Shown here: piece after piece, positions 25,702 through 34,854 of the stretch | Numbering within the stretch: the first letter of the stretch is position 1 | Layout of the letters: every line of letters begins with the position of its first letter | Assembly (NCBI GenBank): GCA_964384025.1 | Contig: CAYLJJ010000018.1 | Coordinates: 11,367 to 75,366, forward strand | Length of the DNA: 64,000 nucleotides | Origin: CAYLJJ01 sp964384025 | GTDB lineage: Bacteria > Myxococcota_A > Bradymonadia > UBA7976 > UBA1532 | Direction of reading: 5' to 3' | Translations under genes and position numbers: made by a program | The notes under the pieces: model-generated | What the model saw: only the letters and a program-made list of their open reading frames with translations | The model's database searches: none | What the model was told of the DNA's origin: nothing

Positions 25702-27199
25702 GGATGACGACGACGCGGATCTCTCCTGAGTAGCTGCCCTCCTGCTCCAAGCGATAGGCGATATCTCGAGCCAGTAGGTCCGCCTCTCGATCTGAGATTT
25801 TGCTGTTCTCGACGATGACCCTCAACTCCTGTCCCGCTTGTAGAGCGTAGCTGCGCTCCACTCCTGGGAACTCCTGGGCCAGCAGCTCCAGCTCCTCTAG
25901 ACGCTTGATATAGCTGGCCAGGCTCTCTCGTCGAGCGCCGGGACGCTCCGCCGAGAGGCGGTTGGCGATACCGATGAGTTGAGCCAGGACGCTGGACTGA
26001 GCCTCGATCTGGTGATGATTGGCGACAGCGCCAACCACTGCGCGCTTCTCACGGTGCTTTTTACAGAAGGCTGCACCTACTTCAGCATGATCCCCCTCTA
26101 AGCCCTGGTCCAGAGCCTTACCGATATCATGGAGGAGACCAGCGCGCCGCGCCAGCTTGGGGTTGAGGCCAAACTCTGAGGCTAAGAGCCCCGCCAGAAA
26201 GGCCACTTCGACGCTGTGATGCAGTACATTCTGAGCAAAGGTGTTGACTAAAGAGAGCGCGCCCAGGTTCTTGAGCAGCTCTGGGTGAAGGTTTGCAACC
26301 TCCAACTCTAAAGCAGCTTCCTCTCCCCTCTTACGGAGGTGCTGATCCATCTCAGTGCGGCAGCGAGCGACCACCTCCTCGATGCGCGCAGGGTGGATGC
26401 GCGCGTCTGCCACCAGCTTCTGCATCGCCAGACGAGCGATCTCTCGCCGGACAGGGTGAAAAGAGCTGATCACCACCGCCTCAGGGCTGTCATCGACGAT
26501 CACGTCACAGCCTGTTGCGGACTCAAAGGCGCGGATGTTGCGCCCCTCTCTGCCGATGATACGACCTTTCATCTCCTCGCTGGGCAAATTGACAGCACTG
26601 ACGGTTCGATCAGAGACATGCTCGCTGGCGTAGCGTTGGAGGGCTGTGCAGACGATCATCCGTGCACGCTCCTCAGCCAAGCTCTGTACCTCGCGCTCGA
26701 TTTTGTGGATACGGTCGATGGAGTCGCGCCTGACCTTAGCTCGAATCTCTTCAAGGATGAGACCGCGGGCCTCCTCTGGAGAGAGCGCGCCCTTACGCTC
26801 CAGCTCAGCGGTTGCCGCGCCCAGCTTATTATGAACCTCCTCCTCTTGGCGGCTGAGCTTCTTTTCTCGCTGGGAGAGATCCTTCTCTCGATTCCCCAGC
26901 TGCCCCTCTCGGCGACCAATCTGCTCCTCTCTACGCTCTAGAGCTTCTTCTCTCTTATGAAGCTTCTCCTCTCGTCGTTGTAGCCTCTCTCTCTGCTCCT
27001 CAGATTCTTGGAGTTTGCTGCTCCTCAGAGCGCTGATCTCGCTCCTCAGGCGCTCCTCAGAGCGTTGTTGGGCGCTTAAAAGCTCTGCCTCCGCTTTCTC
27101 GTCAAGCTGGCTTTGTTCCTGTTGTCTACGCATGGCGAGGAGGCGAGCCAATCCGCCCCCCAGGACGGCCCCAAGGGCCGCCGCGATGAGATATTCCAT
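25670..27199 (-). CDS. rny: Ribonuclease Y
   Basis: 509 residues, the usual length. N-terminal membrane helix (LIAAALGAVLGGGLARLL), a long charged coiled coil (about 25-150, Glu/Arg repeats), a KH domain (EEMKGRIIGREGRNIRAFES) and an HD domain with LLHDIGKALDQG and NHHQIEA. An RNase Y-specific tail ends in EGSYSGEIRVVVIRNTRA. It is a membrane-bound endoribonuclease that starts mRNA decay. It follows zapA after 21 bases, a common pairing in this group of bacteria. Confidence 0.97.
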   Translation of the reverse strand: MEYLIAAALGAVLGGGLARLLAMRRQQEQSQLDEKAEAELLSAQQRSEERLRSEISALRSSKLQESEEQRERLQRREEKLHKREEALERREEQIGRREGQLGNREKDLSQREKKLSRQEEEVHNKLGAATAELERKGALSPEEARGLILEEIRAKVRRDSIDRIHKIEREVQSLAEERARMIVCTALQRYASEHVSDRTVSAVNLPSEEMKGRIIGREGRNIRAFESATGCDVIVDDSPEAVVISSFHPVRREIARLAMQKLVADARIHPARIEEVVARCRTEMDQHLRKRGEEAALELEVANLHPELLKNLGALSLVNTFAQNVLHHSVEVAFLAGLLASEFGLNPKLARRAGLLHDIGKALDQGLEGDHAEVGAAFCKKHREKRAVVGAVANHHQIEAQSSVLAQLIGIANRLSAERPGARRESLASYIKRLEELELLAQEFPGVERSYALQAGQELRVIVENSKISDREADLLARDIAYRLEQEGSYSGEIRVVVIRNTRAIQYAR

Positions 27200-27220
27200 G
27201 AAAACTGGTTCTCCTGCTCC

Positions 27221-27496
27221 CTATCCCTCCCCCTCCAGGAGAAGAGAGAGGGCCTCGGCGCTCTCTTGGAGTTGGGCCCTTAACCTCTGATTCTCTTTCT
27301 CTAGGCGAGAGAGTTCATCTGCCAGCCCCAGGGCGGTGAGCAGAGCGCTGGAGAGGGGGGCGACCCCTCTCTCAGAGAGGGTCCTGATCTTTGAGTCGAT
27401 GCGCTCAACGAGGCGCTCGATCTCCTCCTGCCCTGCGGTAGAGCGGATGGTGAGGGAGTGATTGGCGATTGTAAGGTGATGTGTGAGCAAGGTCAT
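27221..27496 (-). CDS. zapA: Cell division protein ZapA
   Basis: 91 residues. HHLTIANHSLTIRSTAGQ, then EEIERLVERIDSKIRTL and a C-terminal coiled coil (LADELSRLEKENQRLRAQLQ) are the ZapA head and stalk. ZapA cross-links FtsZ protofilaments at midcell. The pairing zapA-rny is conserved in many bacteria; here there is only a 21-base gap and no room for a 6S RNA gene between them. Confidence 0.9.
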   Translation of the reverse strand: MTLLTHHLTIANHSLTIRSTAGQEEIERLVERIDSKIRTLSERGVAPLSSALLTALGLADELSRLEKENQRLRAQLQESAEALSLLLEGEG

Positions 27497-27594
27497 TCGC
27501 TCGTTCGGGGAACCGAGAGTAACCCCTCATCAAAGGCCTGTCAACGCTCGTAGAATCTACAAGACCCCAATCCAGCGAGTCGTCTGAGACATGT

Positions 27595-29763
27595 TCATAA
27601 AAATCGTGCTCCAAGGATCCCATCAATGGCAAGGGCGGGCTCCTTACCAGGGGGCTGGAAGCGCCAATAGGGGAGAAAAACAAGGCGAGCAGACTCGATC
27701 TGTATAGGGAACTTGCGCTGAGCGACTTTGATGATCTCCTCAGCGCTCATCATCGCCTTAAGGCGCCTACGGTTAAGCCCCAGTTCATTGGGGGCCTTCT
27801 CCTCGAACTGGCAGATATCATCCAGGTCACGAATCTCCTCTGGATTCTGATCGACGATAGAGAGGAAACGAAGACCCCTACCATCGACGAGGAGGAGATC
27901 TCCAGAGCGGGGATGAAAGTAGAGATGTTCGCTGCGACGTTTGATCTCCTTCCAAAAGAGGAAACCTGAGCTGATGCTCACCGTAAAGCGCAGCTGCCAG
28001 AGAGCTTGATGCTCAAAGCTGGGAGCAGGCAGGCTGCGCTTGATCAGCCCAAAGAGGCTGCTCCCCTCCGCCTGAGCCGCCGCCATAGCCTCGCGCTCAT
28101 AGATCTTCAAGCAGGCAACCTGAACAGGCTCGCTGAGACCATAATCTGGGAAGAAGCGGTAGCCTTTGCTCCAGTAGAAGTTGCTGCGTCCAAATTTCTC
28201 TTTGTGGATCTTCTTCAGCCTCTCTAACTCTCCCAGAGGTTTACGGAGCGCACCTGCGCTGCGATCAAACTCATCCTGTAGCTCTCGAAGGGTCCAGGCG
28301 CGCTTTGAATCTTTGATGCGCTCTTCCAAAATCTCAATAAAGGGACGAGGGGGCTCAGGCAGCTCTTCAGGCTGAAGCAGAGGCGCTGGGGGCTCCTGAT
28401 CTACGGGGAGGATCTCTGAGCGAGGAGTGGAGGGCTTGATGGGCAACACTTGAGGGATGCGACGCTCGATCTTCTCCATCAGCCCAGCTCTGAGCTGAGA
28501 ATTCATCAGCTCAGGGATAGAGTCTTCATCTAGAGTCTTGTGTTGGGTGAGGAGCCAACGAACCCGTAGAGAGACAGCGCGCTCAAAGCTGTCAGGCGCT
28601 AAGAGCCGAAATTCTCCAGGCCCCAGGTTGGGCAGGCTCTTGATCACCGCTTCAGTCTCAGCACCTGCGATAGAGCGGATCGTCTTCTCCACCTTGCGGA
28701 TGTCCTGACGAACCATCATCCGCCCCAGATTCCAAGTGGAGAACTGCGCCAAGCTTTTATAGTCGATGTCCCCAGGATTCTGGCTGGCAAGGAGGCAGGA
28801 TACACCATATTTGCGAGCCTGCTTAAAGAGGAGACTGAGGCTCTCCTTACAGGCGGGCTTGCTGACAGGGGGGAGGAAGGGAGCCACCTCATCGATATAG
28901 AGTAGAGCCTGGGGTTGCTCTGAGGGCTGCTCCAGCATCCAATTATAGAGAGCCTGGGAGAGCTGAGCGAGCAGGAAGGCTTTCTCTGCCTGGGTGTGGA
29001 GGGTGTTGAGGTAGATCACCGAGAGCCGAGTCTTCTGAGGATCACAGCCCGCCTCTAGACCCAGGAGTCGAGGGATCTCCAAAGGGACTCCCAGTTGGAA
29101 AAGGAGCTGCTGAGCCCCCAGGGAGAGGAGCTGAACCTTACGTTGAATCTGCTCTCGCTTCTTCTCAGAGATGATCTTCTCGCTCTGCTCTCGAAGCGCC
29201 TCAGGTAGCTCATTGAGGAGGTCTGCTAAGGAGGCGAAGCTGCGCACTGGCAGCTCCTGAGTGACGATCTGCTCCAACACCAGATAGAAAAAGCCAGAGA
29301 CGGCGCGGCCCTCATCTCGGCCTAAGTCATAGCCCAACACCCCCGTGATATTTTGAGCCAGGGCTGAGAGGCTGCGGATCCGCTCCTCTGGAGCCAAGCC
29401 CTTGACATTGAGCTGCTCCAGAGGGTTGACCGAGAGGGGCACCCCGATAGAGGAAGCGGGAGTCCATATAACCACTTCGGCTCGTGCTTGATACTCATCC
29501 AGTAGCTCGGGATCCAAGCCCTTCTCTCTGAGGCGCTCCGGCTGTGCAGAAAGCGCCATGCTGGCGATATCTCCCTGAGGATCGACCGCGATAACAGGGA
29601 TCCCTGCGCGGATAAACTCCTCACAGATCACTTTACAGGCCACGGTCTTACCGCTCCCCGAGGAGCCCAAGCAGACTGTATGGCGTAGAAAATTGTTGAG
29701 AGGCAAATGGACAGGGCCTTGAGGACCGCTGCCCAAAAATACAGCTCTTGAATCAGGGCTCAT
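27595..29763 (-). CDS. HerA/VirB4-like ATPase (DUF87-type)
   Basis: About 722 residues. Walker A GSSGSGKT lies near residue 35, with the following PVIAVDPQGDIASMAL typical of HerA/FtsK-type motors; Walker B is ALLYIDEVAPFLPP and the sensor segment SCLLASQNPGDIDYKSL. After the motor, about 430-723, is a Pro-rich linker, a winged-helix-like segment (RAWTLRELQDEFDRSAGALR) and a C-terminal domain. Such proteins pump or remodel DNA or peptides; the substrate is unknown. The start overlaps the FliO-like gene: ATG at 29763, or GTG at 29766. Confidence 0.85.
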   Translation of the reverse strand: MSPDSRAVFLGSGPQGPVHLPLNNFLRHTVCLGSSGSGKTVACKVICEEFIRAGIPVIAVDPQGDIASMALSAQPERLREKGLDPELLDEYQARAEVVIWTPASSIGVPLSVNPLEQLNVKGLAPEERIRSLSALAQNITGVLGYDLGRDEGRAVSGFFYLVLEQIVTQELPVRSFASLADLLNELPEALREQSEKIISEKKREQIQRKVQLLSLGAQQLLFQLGVPLEIPRLLGLEAGCDPQKTRLSVIYLNTLHTQAEKAFLLAQLSQALYNWMLEQPSEQPQALLYIDEVAPFLPPVSKPACKESLSLLFKQARKYGVSCLLASQNPGDIDYKSLAQFSTWNLGRMMVRQDIRKVEKTIRSIAGAETEAVIKSLPNLGPGEFRLLAPDSFERAVSLRVRWLLTQHKTLDEDSIPELMNSQLRAGLMEKIERRIPQVLPIKPSTPRSEILPVDQEPPAPLLQPEELPEPPRPFIEILEERIKDSKRAWTLRELQDEFDRSAGALRKPLGELERLKKIHKEKFGRSNFYWSKGYRFFPDYGLSEPVQVACLKIYEREAMAAAQAEGSSLFGLIKRSLPAPSFEHQALWQLRFTVSISSGFLFWKEIKRRSEHLYFHPRSGDLLLVDGRGLRFLSIVDQNPEEIRDLDDICQFEEKAPNELGLNRRRLKAMMSAEEIIKVAQRKFPIQIESARLVFLPYWRFQPPGKEPALAIDGILGARFL

Positions 29764-30845
29764 CACTCTCCCTCATCTTCATCATTGAGCAGAGCCGCCA
29801 GCAATTTAACATCTTCGGGATCACTGCTTTCAGCCCCTGGAACCTCTACTTGACTGCGGATATGCTCCAGAGCTGTCTGAGCCCGAAGGTTGAGCTTTGG
29901 ATCCTCTCTGGATTGAAGAGGGGCGATCTGGGTCAATAGCTCCAACTTTCCAGAGGTGGAGGCCAAGAGAACGAGAGACTCCTCCGCTTCGACCAAGAGC
30001 AGACGCTGCCCCTCCCCCAAATCGAGGCTGCCCTTTAGGCGCAGAGGAGGGATCAAGCCCTGGGAGGGCCTGCGCAGGATAAAATAGGAGGCGCTCAAGA
30101 GGAGCAGCAGCCCCAGGAAACCCAGCAGGAGAGCAGGGAGCAGGGAGGTGCTCTGCTCCTCTTTTTTGACCGCAGCGATCTGAGATAAGGGCCTCAACTC
30201 AAGCTCAGCATCTAGAGAAGGCAGATCTGAGAAAAGAGAATTGGCATCTGGGAGAGGAGCAGTATCTGCTGAAGGGGAGACAGCGTCTGGAAGAGAAGCA
30301 GCATCTGGGGGGGCGGCGTCTAAAGGCGAGGCCGGTTCAAGTTTGATCGAGAGGGGTGCGACCATGATCGGTTTTGGAGGATCTGAGATCTTGGGCTCCT
30401 GAGCACCATGGCCTTGCTCCCAACGTTGAGCGACCTCTTGGTTCCTGGGGAAACTCAACCGCAGCCCCCCCGCTTGGTTCTCCCAACGAGCTGAGTTTCT
30501 CATCCAGGAAGGAACAGGACGATGAAGGCGGATACGCAGCAGGGCGCCTCCTCGGCGGTGAAGAGAGGGTCGTATATAGCTGCGTTTGATCTCGGGATCA
30601 GGGGTCTTTAGCCAGCCCCGCTTCACCTTCACTTTGGGGATCTGAAGAGAGATAACCGTGTCTGAGGCTCCCAAGCGAATCTCATCAGCTCGAAGAGCAG
30701 GGGCTTTAAAGAGAAAGCTGAAGTGTTCAGGTGTTGAATCAAATTCCACCTGCATTGGGGGGCTCAAGAGCAACCCCAACAGCGTAGCGAACACAGGGCT
30801 CAGAGCTGCTCCTCGGAGAAATGGAAGCTGGACATCATGCTCCAA
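29763..30845 (-). CDS. FliO-like membrane protein
   Basis: 360 residues from a TTG at 30845 with GGAGG close upstream; a GTG at 30794 would give a shorter form that begins directly with the signal-like helix. N-terminal helix (FATLLGLLLSPP), then an AMIN-like beta domain (30-132), an Ala/Asp/Pro linker, a membrane helix (234-256) and a C-terminal segment LKGSLDLGEGQRLLLVEAEE with LLASTSGKLELLTQI. That segment matches the FliO pattern (LG-x-x-x-R-LLLVE...LL-x-x-T-x-G-x-I-x-LL). FliO helps assemble the flagellar export gate, but no fliP/Q/R or other flagellar gene is in the window. Overlaps a mini-protein gene by 46 bases. Confidence 0.7.
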   Translation of the reverse strand: MEHDVQLPFLRGAALSPVFATLLGLLLSPPMQVEFDSTPEHFSFLFKAPALRADEIRLGASDTVISLQIPKVKVKRGWLKTPDPEIKRSYIRPSLHRRGGALLRIRLHRPVPSWMRNSARWENQAGGLRLSFPRNQEVAQRWEQGHGAQEPKISDPPKPIMVAPLSIKLEPASPLDAAPPDAASLPDAVSPSADTAPLPDANSLFSDLPSLDAELELRPLSQIAAVKKEEQSTSLLPALLLGFLGLLLLLSASYFILRRPSQGLIPPLRLKGSLDLGEGQRLLLVEAEESLVLLASTSGKLELLTQIAPLQSREDPKLNLRAQTALEHIRSQVEVPGAESSDPEDVKLLAALLNDEDEGE

Positions 30846-31003
30846 ACACCTCCAGAGCTGAGGGCCCCAAACTCACGCTCCAGCTCACAGGAAAAGTATC
30901 GAAAACGGCTACGGTTGCTGATCCGCTCCGGTCGAGCCTCTTCGGGATCTTGGAGATCTTTCAAGAGAGCATCGAGTTCTTCCTTGTTGAGAGGCGATGC
31001 CAT
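30800..31003 (-). CDS. Mini-protein resembling the FliM/FliN N-terminal peptide
   Basis: 67 residues from the ATG at 31003 (longer in-frame forms are possible). It opens MASPLNKEELDALLKDLQD, which resembles the EIDALL peptide by which FliM, and some FliN, bind CheY. No C-ring domain follows. It ends inside the FliO-like gene. The juxtaposition with a FliO-like protein mirrors the fliM-fliN-fliO order of flagellar operons. It could be a degenerate remnant or a small adaptor. Confidence 0.5.
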   Translation of the reverse strand: MASPLNKEELDALLKDLQDPEEARPERISNRSRFRYFSCELEREFGALSSGGVWSMMSSFHFSEEQL

Positions 31004-31595
31004 CCTATTGCTATAGCACCTCTCCCTCCAATTTCCCATCTCCAGGAGCACTCCATCTCAAAGCGAGACAAAGGCCTCTTGATCTTCAGCGAGAAAGCGA
31101 GGCGTGATCTGCACCGCTCCTGACGCTGTCCCCTTGATCGATAAACTCAGCTGGACCCAAGCAAAAAACGCTATGGACTCAGCTGGCTTCTGGACTCAGC
31201 TGGCTTCAATGCTCAGGTGGTGGTAGAGATAGGATTGTTGCCGTTCATCAGGGCCCACAACTGGCGCTCTATGACTTAAAGCTTTGCTGCTGTCTGAGGA
31301 GCAGAGAGCGCTTTAGGGAGCTTGGCTTCCTCCCTGAAGCTCCGATCCAGCCCTGAATCGAGGTCAGATAGAGAGGCGGTAGAGCAAGCCTGGGACAAAA
31401 GGATAAAGAGAAGATGCTCTCGCTTTGAGATCTTCAAACAGGGACTCCTGATCCTCATTTTTTGTGCCCTGCTTTAGTGTGAAGAGCTAGTTTTCTAAAA
31501 TAAAGATGATTTTTTCCAGAATTTCCAGGAATTTAAAGTATGAGCCAAACTTTTAATCTGCTACTGTATCTGAAATTTGGTTCAGTTCATGTGCC
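31004..31595. other. Intergenic stretch before recD2
   Basis: About 590 bases with at most one small frame (31276-31458, minus). A direct repeat of about 16 bases, GGACTCAGCTGGCTTC, occurs twice near 31171-31206. The last 100 bases before recD2 are clearly AT-rich (around 31497-31580) and probably hold its promoter; I cannot assign -35 and -10 elements with confidence. No tRNA, rRNA or terminator was seen. Confidence 0.4.
31276..31458 (-). CDS. Possible small lipoprotein
   Basis: 60 residues. The N-terminus (MRIRSPCLKISKREHLLFIL) runs into LLSQAC, a hydrophobic stretch ending at a Cys, like a lipoprotein signal, but position -3 is Ser rather than Leu and the basic lead is long. No clear ribosome-binding site. 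The tail is short and polar. A small envelope lipoprotein or a chance frame. Confidence 0.3.
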   Translation of the reverse strand: MRIRSPCLKISKREHLLFILLSQACSTASLSDLDSGLDRSFREEAKLPKALSAPQTAAKL

Positions 31596-33728
31596 ATGAC
31601 CAAAAACAATCAAGCTCAAAAGCAGGAGGAGCAGCTCGAAGGCAGCCTCGGACGCTTCCTCTTTATCAACGAAGATCGTGACTTCGCCATCGCGATCATA
31701 CACCTAGACGGAGGAGGGGAGATCAAAGTCGTGGGTGGTCTGGTTGGGCTTCAACCGGGCGAACGTGTTCGTCTCCTGGGGCACAGTACGATCAACCCTC
31801 AATATGGCCCCCAATTTAAAGTCTCTGCCGCTTACCCACTCCTGCCCTATACCAGCGAAGGTGTTCGCGCCTATCTCGCGCAAGGACGCATCAAAGGAAT
31901 CGGCGCGGGCCTCGCTCGTCGCCTAGTTAAGCGTTTTGGAGCAGAGACACTCAAGGTCATCCAAGAGAGCCCTGAGCGTCTCGCAGATGTCCCTGGAATC
32001 GGTCCCAAACGGTGCCAGGAGATTCGCGAAGTGATCCTTGAACAGAACGCGCATCAAGAGGCGCTCATCTATCTCCAGGGACAGGGGATGAGCGCCAATA
32101 TGGCTCAGCGTATCTGGAGAAAATACAACTCAGGCAGTATCGCCTTTGTTAGAGAGAACCCCTATCGCCTCGCTGATGAGATGCGTGGGGTCGGTTTTCT
32201 TAGGGCTGATCGCATCGCTCAAGCGATGGGTTTTGGCCTAGATCATCCTATACGAGCTGCTGCCTCCCTCAGCTATATCCTGGGACAGGCTGCAGGAGAA
32301 GGGCATGTCTATCTGCCCCGAGAGCTGCTCTTAGAGCGCGCTGCAGAGCTCCTCGATAATCAAGATCTGGCTGAACAGGCTCTGGAGAGTTCCCTGCAAG
32401 AGGGATCGCTGCGCGCTGAGGGGGAGGCGATTTGGCTGCCTGCTCTTCAAGAGATTGAGCAGGAGTTGGCGCAGCGACTCCTGATCCGCTGCGCTCAGCC
32501 CAGCATCGCCCTTCCTGTTGATACTGAGTTCCTCGCTGAGGAGCTGGGGTTGGAGCTGGCCGCTGAGCAGGAGCGCGCCCTCCGCGCCGCAGCTCACTCC
32601 GGGCTCCTTCTGATCACAGGAGGGCCTGGGACCGGCAAGACCACCATCGTTCGCGCTCTTATCAAGCTCTTTGAAGGCAAAAAAATCTCCCTAGCGGCTC
32701 CCACCGGTAGGGCGGCGCGTCGTCTCTCTGAAGCAACAGGGAGGGAAGCACGCACTCTACACCGCCTCCTGGAATATCTCCCAGGGAAGTTGGGCTTCCG
32801 ACGCAATTCAGAGAACCCTCTGGATGTAGAGGTGCTCATCGTCGATGAGGTCTCGATGGTAGATCAGGGACTCTTCTTGGCCCTCCTCCGTGCACTGCCT
32901 CTAGAGGCTCGTCTGATCTTGGTGGGCGATGCTCACCAACTCCCCTCCGTTGGCCCTGGACAGGTCCTGGCAGATCTTCTCAGCGGCGGGGTGATCAACG
33001 CTGTCTATCTGATGCATATCTTTCGCCAAGCTCAAGCCAGCCGTATCGTGGTCAACGCTCACCGAGTCTTAGGCAGCCAACTCCCTGAGTTGCCTGAGCA
33101 GGGTATCAGCAGCGACTTTTACCGTATCCGTGTCAAGGACCCAGAAGAAGCCTCAGAGGTGATCCTGCGCTTGGTCTCTAAGAGAATCCCTGAAGCTTTC
33201 GGTTTTGATCCCATCCAGGATATCCAGGTCCTGGCCCCCATGCACAAAGGAGCCTGTGGAACCGAGCGCCTCAACCTCTGCCTTCAAGAGATGCTCAACC
33301 CCCACGGGCGAGTGGTGGAGGGGGGAGCTTTTCGCGTTGGGGATAAAGTGATGCAGATCCGCAACGATTACGAGAAAGAGGTTTTTAATGGAGATCTGGG
33401 GCGCGTAGTCCAGCTTGAGGGCAAGAAGCTGATCCTGGAGTTTGAGGGCCGCCTTGTGAGCTATACACCGAGCGCTCAGTCTGATCTGGTGTTGGCCTAC
33501 GCCTGTTCGGTTCACAAAAGTCAGGGCAGCGAGTACCCCGCCGTAGTGATCCCTGTCCTCACCGAGCACTGGTTGATGCTTCAGAGAAACCTCCTCTACA
33601 CCGCTCTCACCCGAGGGCGCAGCTTGGTCGTGCTCGTAGGGCAGAATCGTGCACTCTCCCGAGCGGTACGCAATACAGAGGGGCTCAGCCGCTTTACCTC
33701 CTTGGCGAGGCGCCTCCAACAGGCATAA
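31596..33728 (+). CDS. recD2: RecD2-type ATP-dependent DNA helicase
   Basis: 710 residues. N-terminal OB-like and helix-hairpin-helix region (IKGIGAGLARRLVKRFG, LADVPGIGPKRCQEI) typical of the RecD2/TraA branch that works without RecBC. Helicase motifs: Walker A TGGPGTGKTT, then AAPTGRAARRL, VLIVDEVSMVD, GDAHQLPSVGPG, HIFRQAQASRI, and the C-terminal SVHKSQGSEYPAV with YTALTRGRSLVVL. It is a 5'-3' superfamily-1 helicase acting in DNA repair or replication restart. An AT-rich leader suggests its own promoter. Confidence 0.95.
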   Translation: MTKNNQAQKQEEQLEGSLGRFLFINEDRDFAIAIIHLDGGGEIKVVGGLVGLQPGERVRLLGHSTINPQYGPQFKVSAAYPLLPYTSEGVRAYLAQGRIKGIGAGLARRLVKRFGAETLKVIQESPERLADVPGIGPKRCQEIREVILEQNAHQEALIYLQGQGMSANMAQRIWRKYNSGSIAFVRENPYRLADEMRGVGFLRADRIAQAMGFGLDHPIRAAASLSYILGQAAGEGHVYLPRELLLERAAELLDNQDLAEQALESSLQEGSLRAEGEAIWLPALQEIEQELAQRLLIRCAQPSIALPVDTEFLAEELGLELAAEQERALRAAAHSGLLLITGGPGTGKTTIVRALIKLFEGKKISLAAPTGRAARRLSEATGREARTLHRLLEYLPGKLGFRRNSENPLDVEVLIVDEVSMVDQGLFLALLRALPLEARLILVGDAHQLPSVGPGQVLADLLSGGVINAVYLMHIFRQAQASRIVVNAHRVLGSQLPELPEQGISSDFYRIRVKDPEEASEVILRLVSKRIPEAFGFDPIQDIQVLAPMHKGACGTERLNLCLQEMLNPHGRVVEGGAFRVGDKVMQIRNDYEKEVFNGDLGRVVQLEGKKLILEFEGRLVSYTPSAQSDLVLAYACSVHKSQGSEYPAVVIPVLTEHWLMLQRNLLYTALTRGRSLVVLVGQNRALSRAVRNTEGLSRFTSLARRLQQA

Positions 33729-33759
33729 CCTTGAAGCTCTCTGTCTCGGAGCCCTGTCC

Positions 33760-34854
33760 TTGAGAGGCAATCCCCTCCTGCTCATCATCGTTCTCAGCTC
33801 TGCTCGGGCTCAAGAGCCTGAGGTGCTGACACAGCCACAGGAAGCAGGAGAGGCATATCTCCATGCCTTAGCGGAGGGCTATCAGCCTCGCCCCGCTGAG
33901 GAGCCTGCGGGCTCCCTCCTGGGGGGGCTACTGGCTCTCTTCCCTGGGTTCTTGGTTCATGGCCTGGGACACCATTCGGTTGGCGAGAACGACACCGCCT
34001 CCCTCCTGCTCTCCACTGAGGTCCTGGGGATCGTCCTGGTGGGAGCCTCCTATCTGATGGAGGATCTCAGCGATGGGGCTGGTGAGGCTGCAGCCCTAAA
34101 GCGGATCTTCTCTCACGCAGGGATGCTCCTCTTTATGGGCTCTTGGGGAGCAGACATATTGGGAACCTTTAAGGGAGCGGAGCCCTTTGAGCCTGATGGA
34201 CGACCTCCAGAGGGGAGTCGTCTAGGGTTAGCCTATCGTTACACCCATGATCCCCTCAGCGACCTCCGTCATCACCTGGTCGCGCGGCTTCAACTCAACA
34301 CCCGCTACTTTTCTCTACGCCCTGAGGTTGATCTGGAATCGGGGATGCGCAACCGGCGCTTTGACTTAGACATCGGAGCCCACCTCCTCAGCAGCGAACG
34401 TCTACGCAGCAACTTCAGTTTGGGAGCGCGGCTGCGTTGGGAGGAGACTCCCGAGTATGATCTAGGCGCTCGGGGCGCTCAGGGCGATCTACGTTGGAAG
34501 CTGGATTTGGGGCACCTCATCCGCAGCATGAAAAATTTCTTTGTCTTCAGCCGGATCGGCTATGGCTATATGGATTATCAGTTTGGAGAGAGCGTAGGTC
34601 TCCTCGCCGACGGTGACTTTATGGACAGCTATCTGCTGCTGGAGAGCGGCGTTCAAGTCAACAGCAGCCGCGACACTCAACTCACGCTCCTCTTCTCTCA
34701 AGATCCCTACTTGGAGATCGCCCCCTTCTCTTCAGGCACAGGGATCATCCAAGCTGGCCTGCTTCACAGATACCAAGACGATTTGGATATTGAGTTTGAA
34801 TGGAGTGTAGGTGAGGGTTGGGCGATCTATCTGGGCTTGGGCTACGGTTTATGA
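33760..34854 (+). CDS. Putative outer-membrane beta-barrel protein
   Basis: The TTG at 33760 has GGAG eight bases upstream and gives a signal peptide (LRGNPLLLIIVLSSARAQ); about 364 residues. A hydrophobic segment around 60-110 (LFPGFLVHGLGHHSVGENDT) is followed by alternating beta strands with aromatic ends (LRHHLVARLQLNTRYFSLRP, LGARLRWEETPEYDLGAR, FVFSRIGYGYMDYQFG, WAIYLGLGYGL) ending in a hydrophobic pattern as in barrel proteins. Probably an outer-membrane protein; ligand or substrate unknown. It starts 31 bases after recD2 and overlaps the next gene by four bases. Confidence 0.7.
   Translation: MRGNPLLLIIVLSSARAQEPEVLTQPQEAGEAYLHALAEGYQPRPAEEPAGSLLGGLLALFPGFLVHGLGHHSVGENDTASLLLSTEVLGIVLVGASYLMEDLSDGAGEAAALKRIFSHAGMLLFMGSWGADILGTFKGAEPFEPDGRPPEGSRLGLAYRYTHDPLSDLRHHLVARLQLNTRYFSLRPEVDLESGMRNRRFDLDIGAHLLSSERLRSNFSLGARLRWEETPEYDLGARGAQGDLRWKLDLGHLIRSMKNFFVFSRIGYGYMDYQFGESVGLLADGDFMDSYLLLESGVQVNSSRDTQLTLLFSQDPYLEIAPFSSGTGIIQAGLLHRYQDDLDIEFEWSVGEGWAIYLGLGYGL

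Noticed and set aside
27200..27220. 6S RNA gene between zapA and rny
   Set aside because: Only 21 bases separate the two genes.
30821..31123. Plus-strand 100-codon frame
   Set aside because: Antisense to the FliO-like start and the mini-protein, with no ribosome-binding site or motif.
33153..33788. Minus-strand frame of 211 codons
   Set aside because: Antisense to the helicase motifs of recD2.
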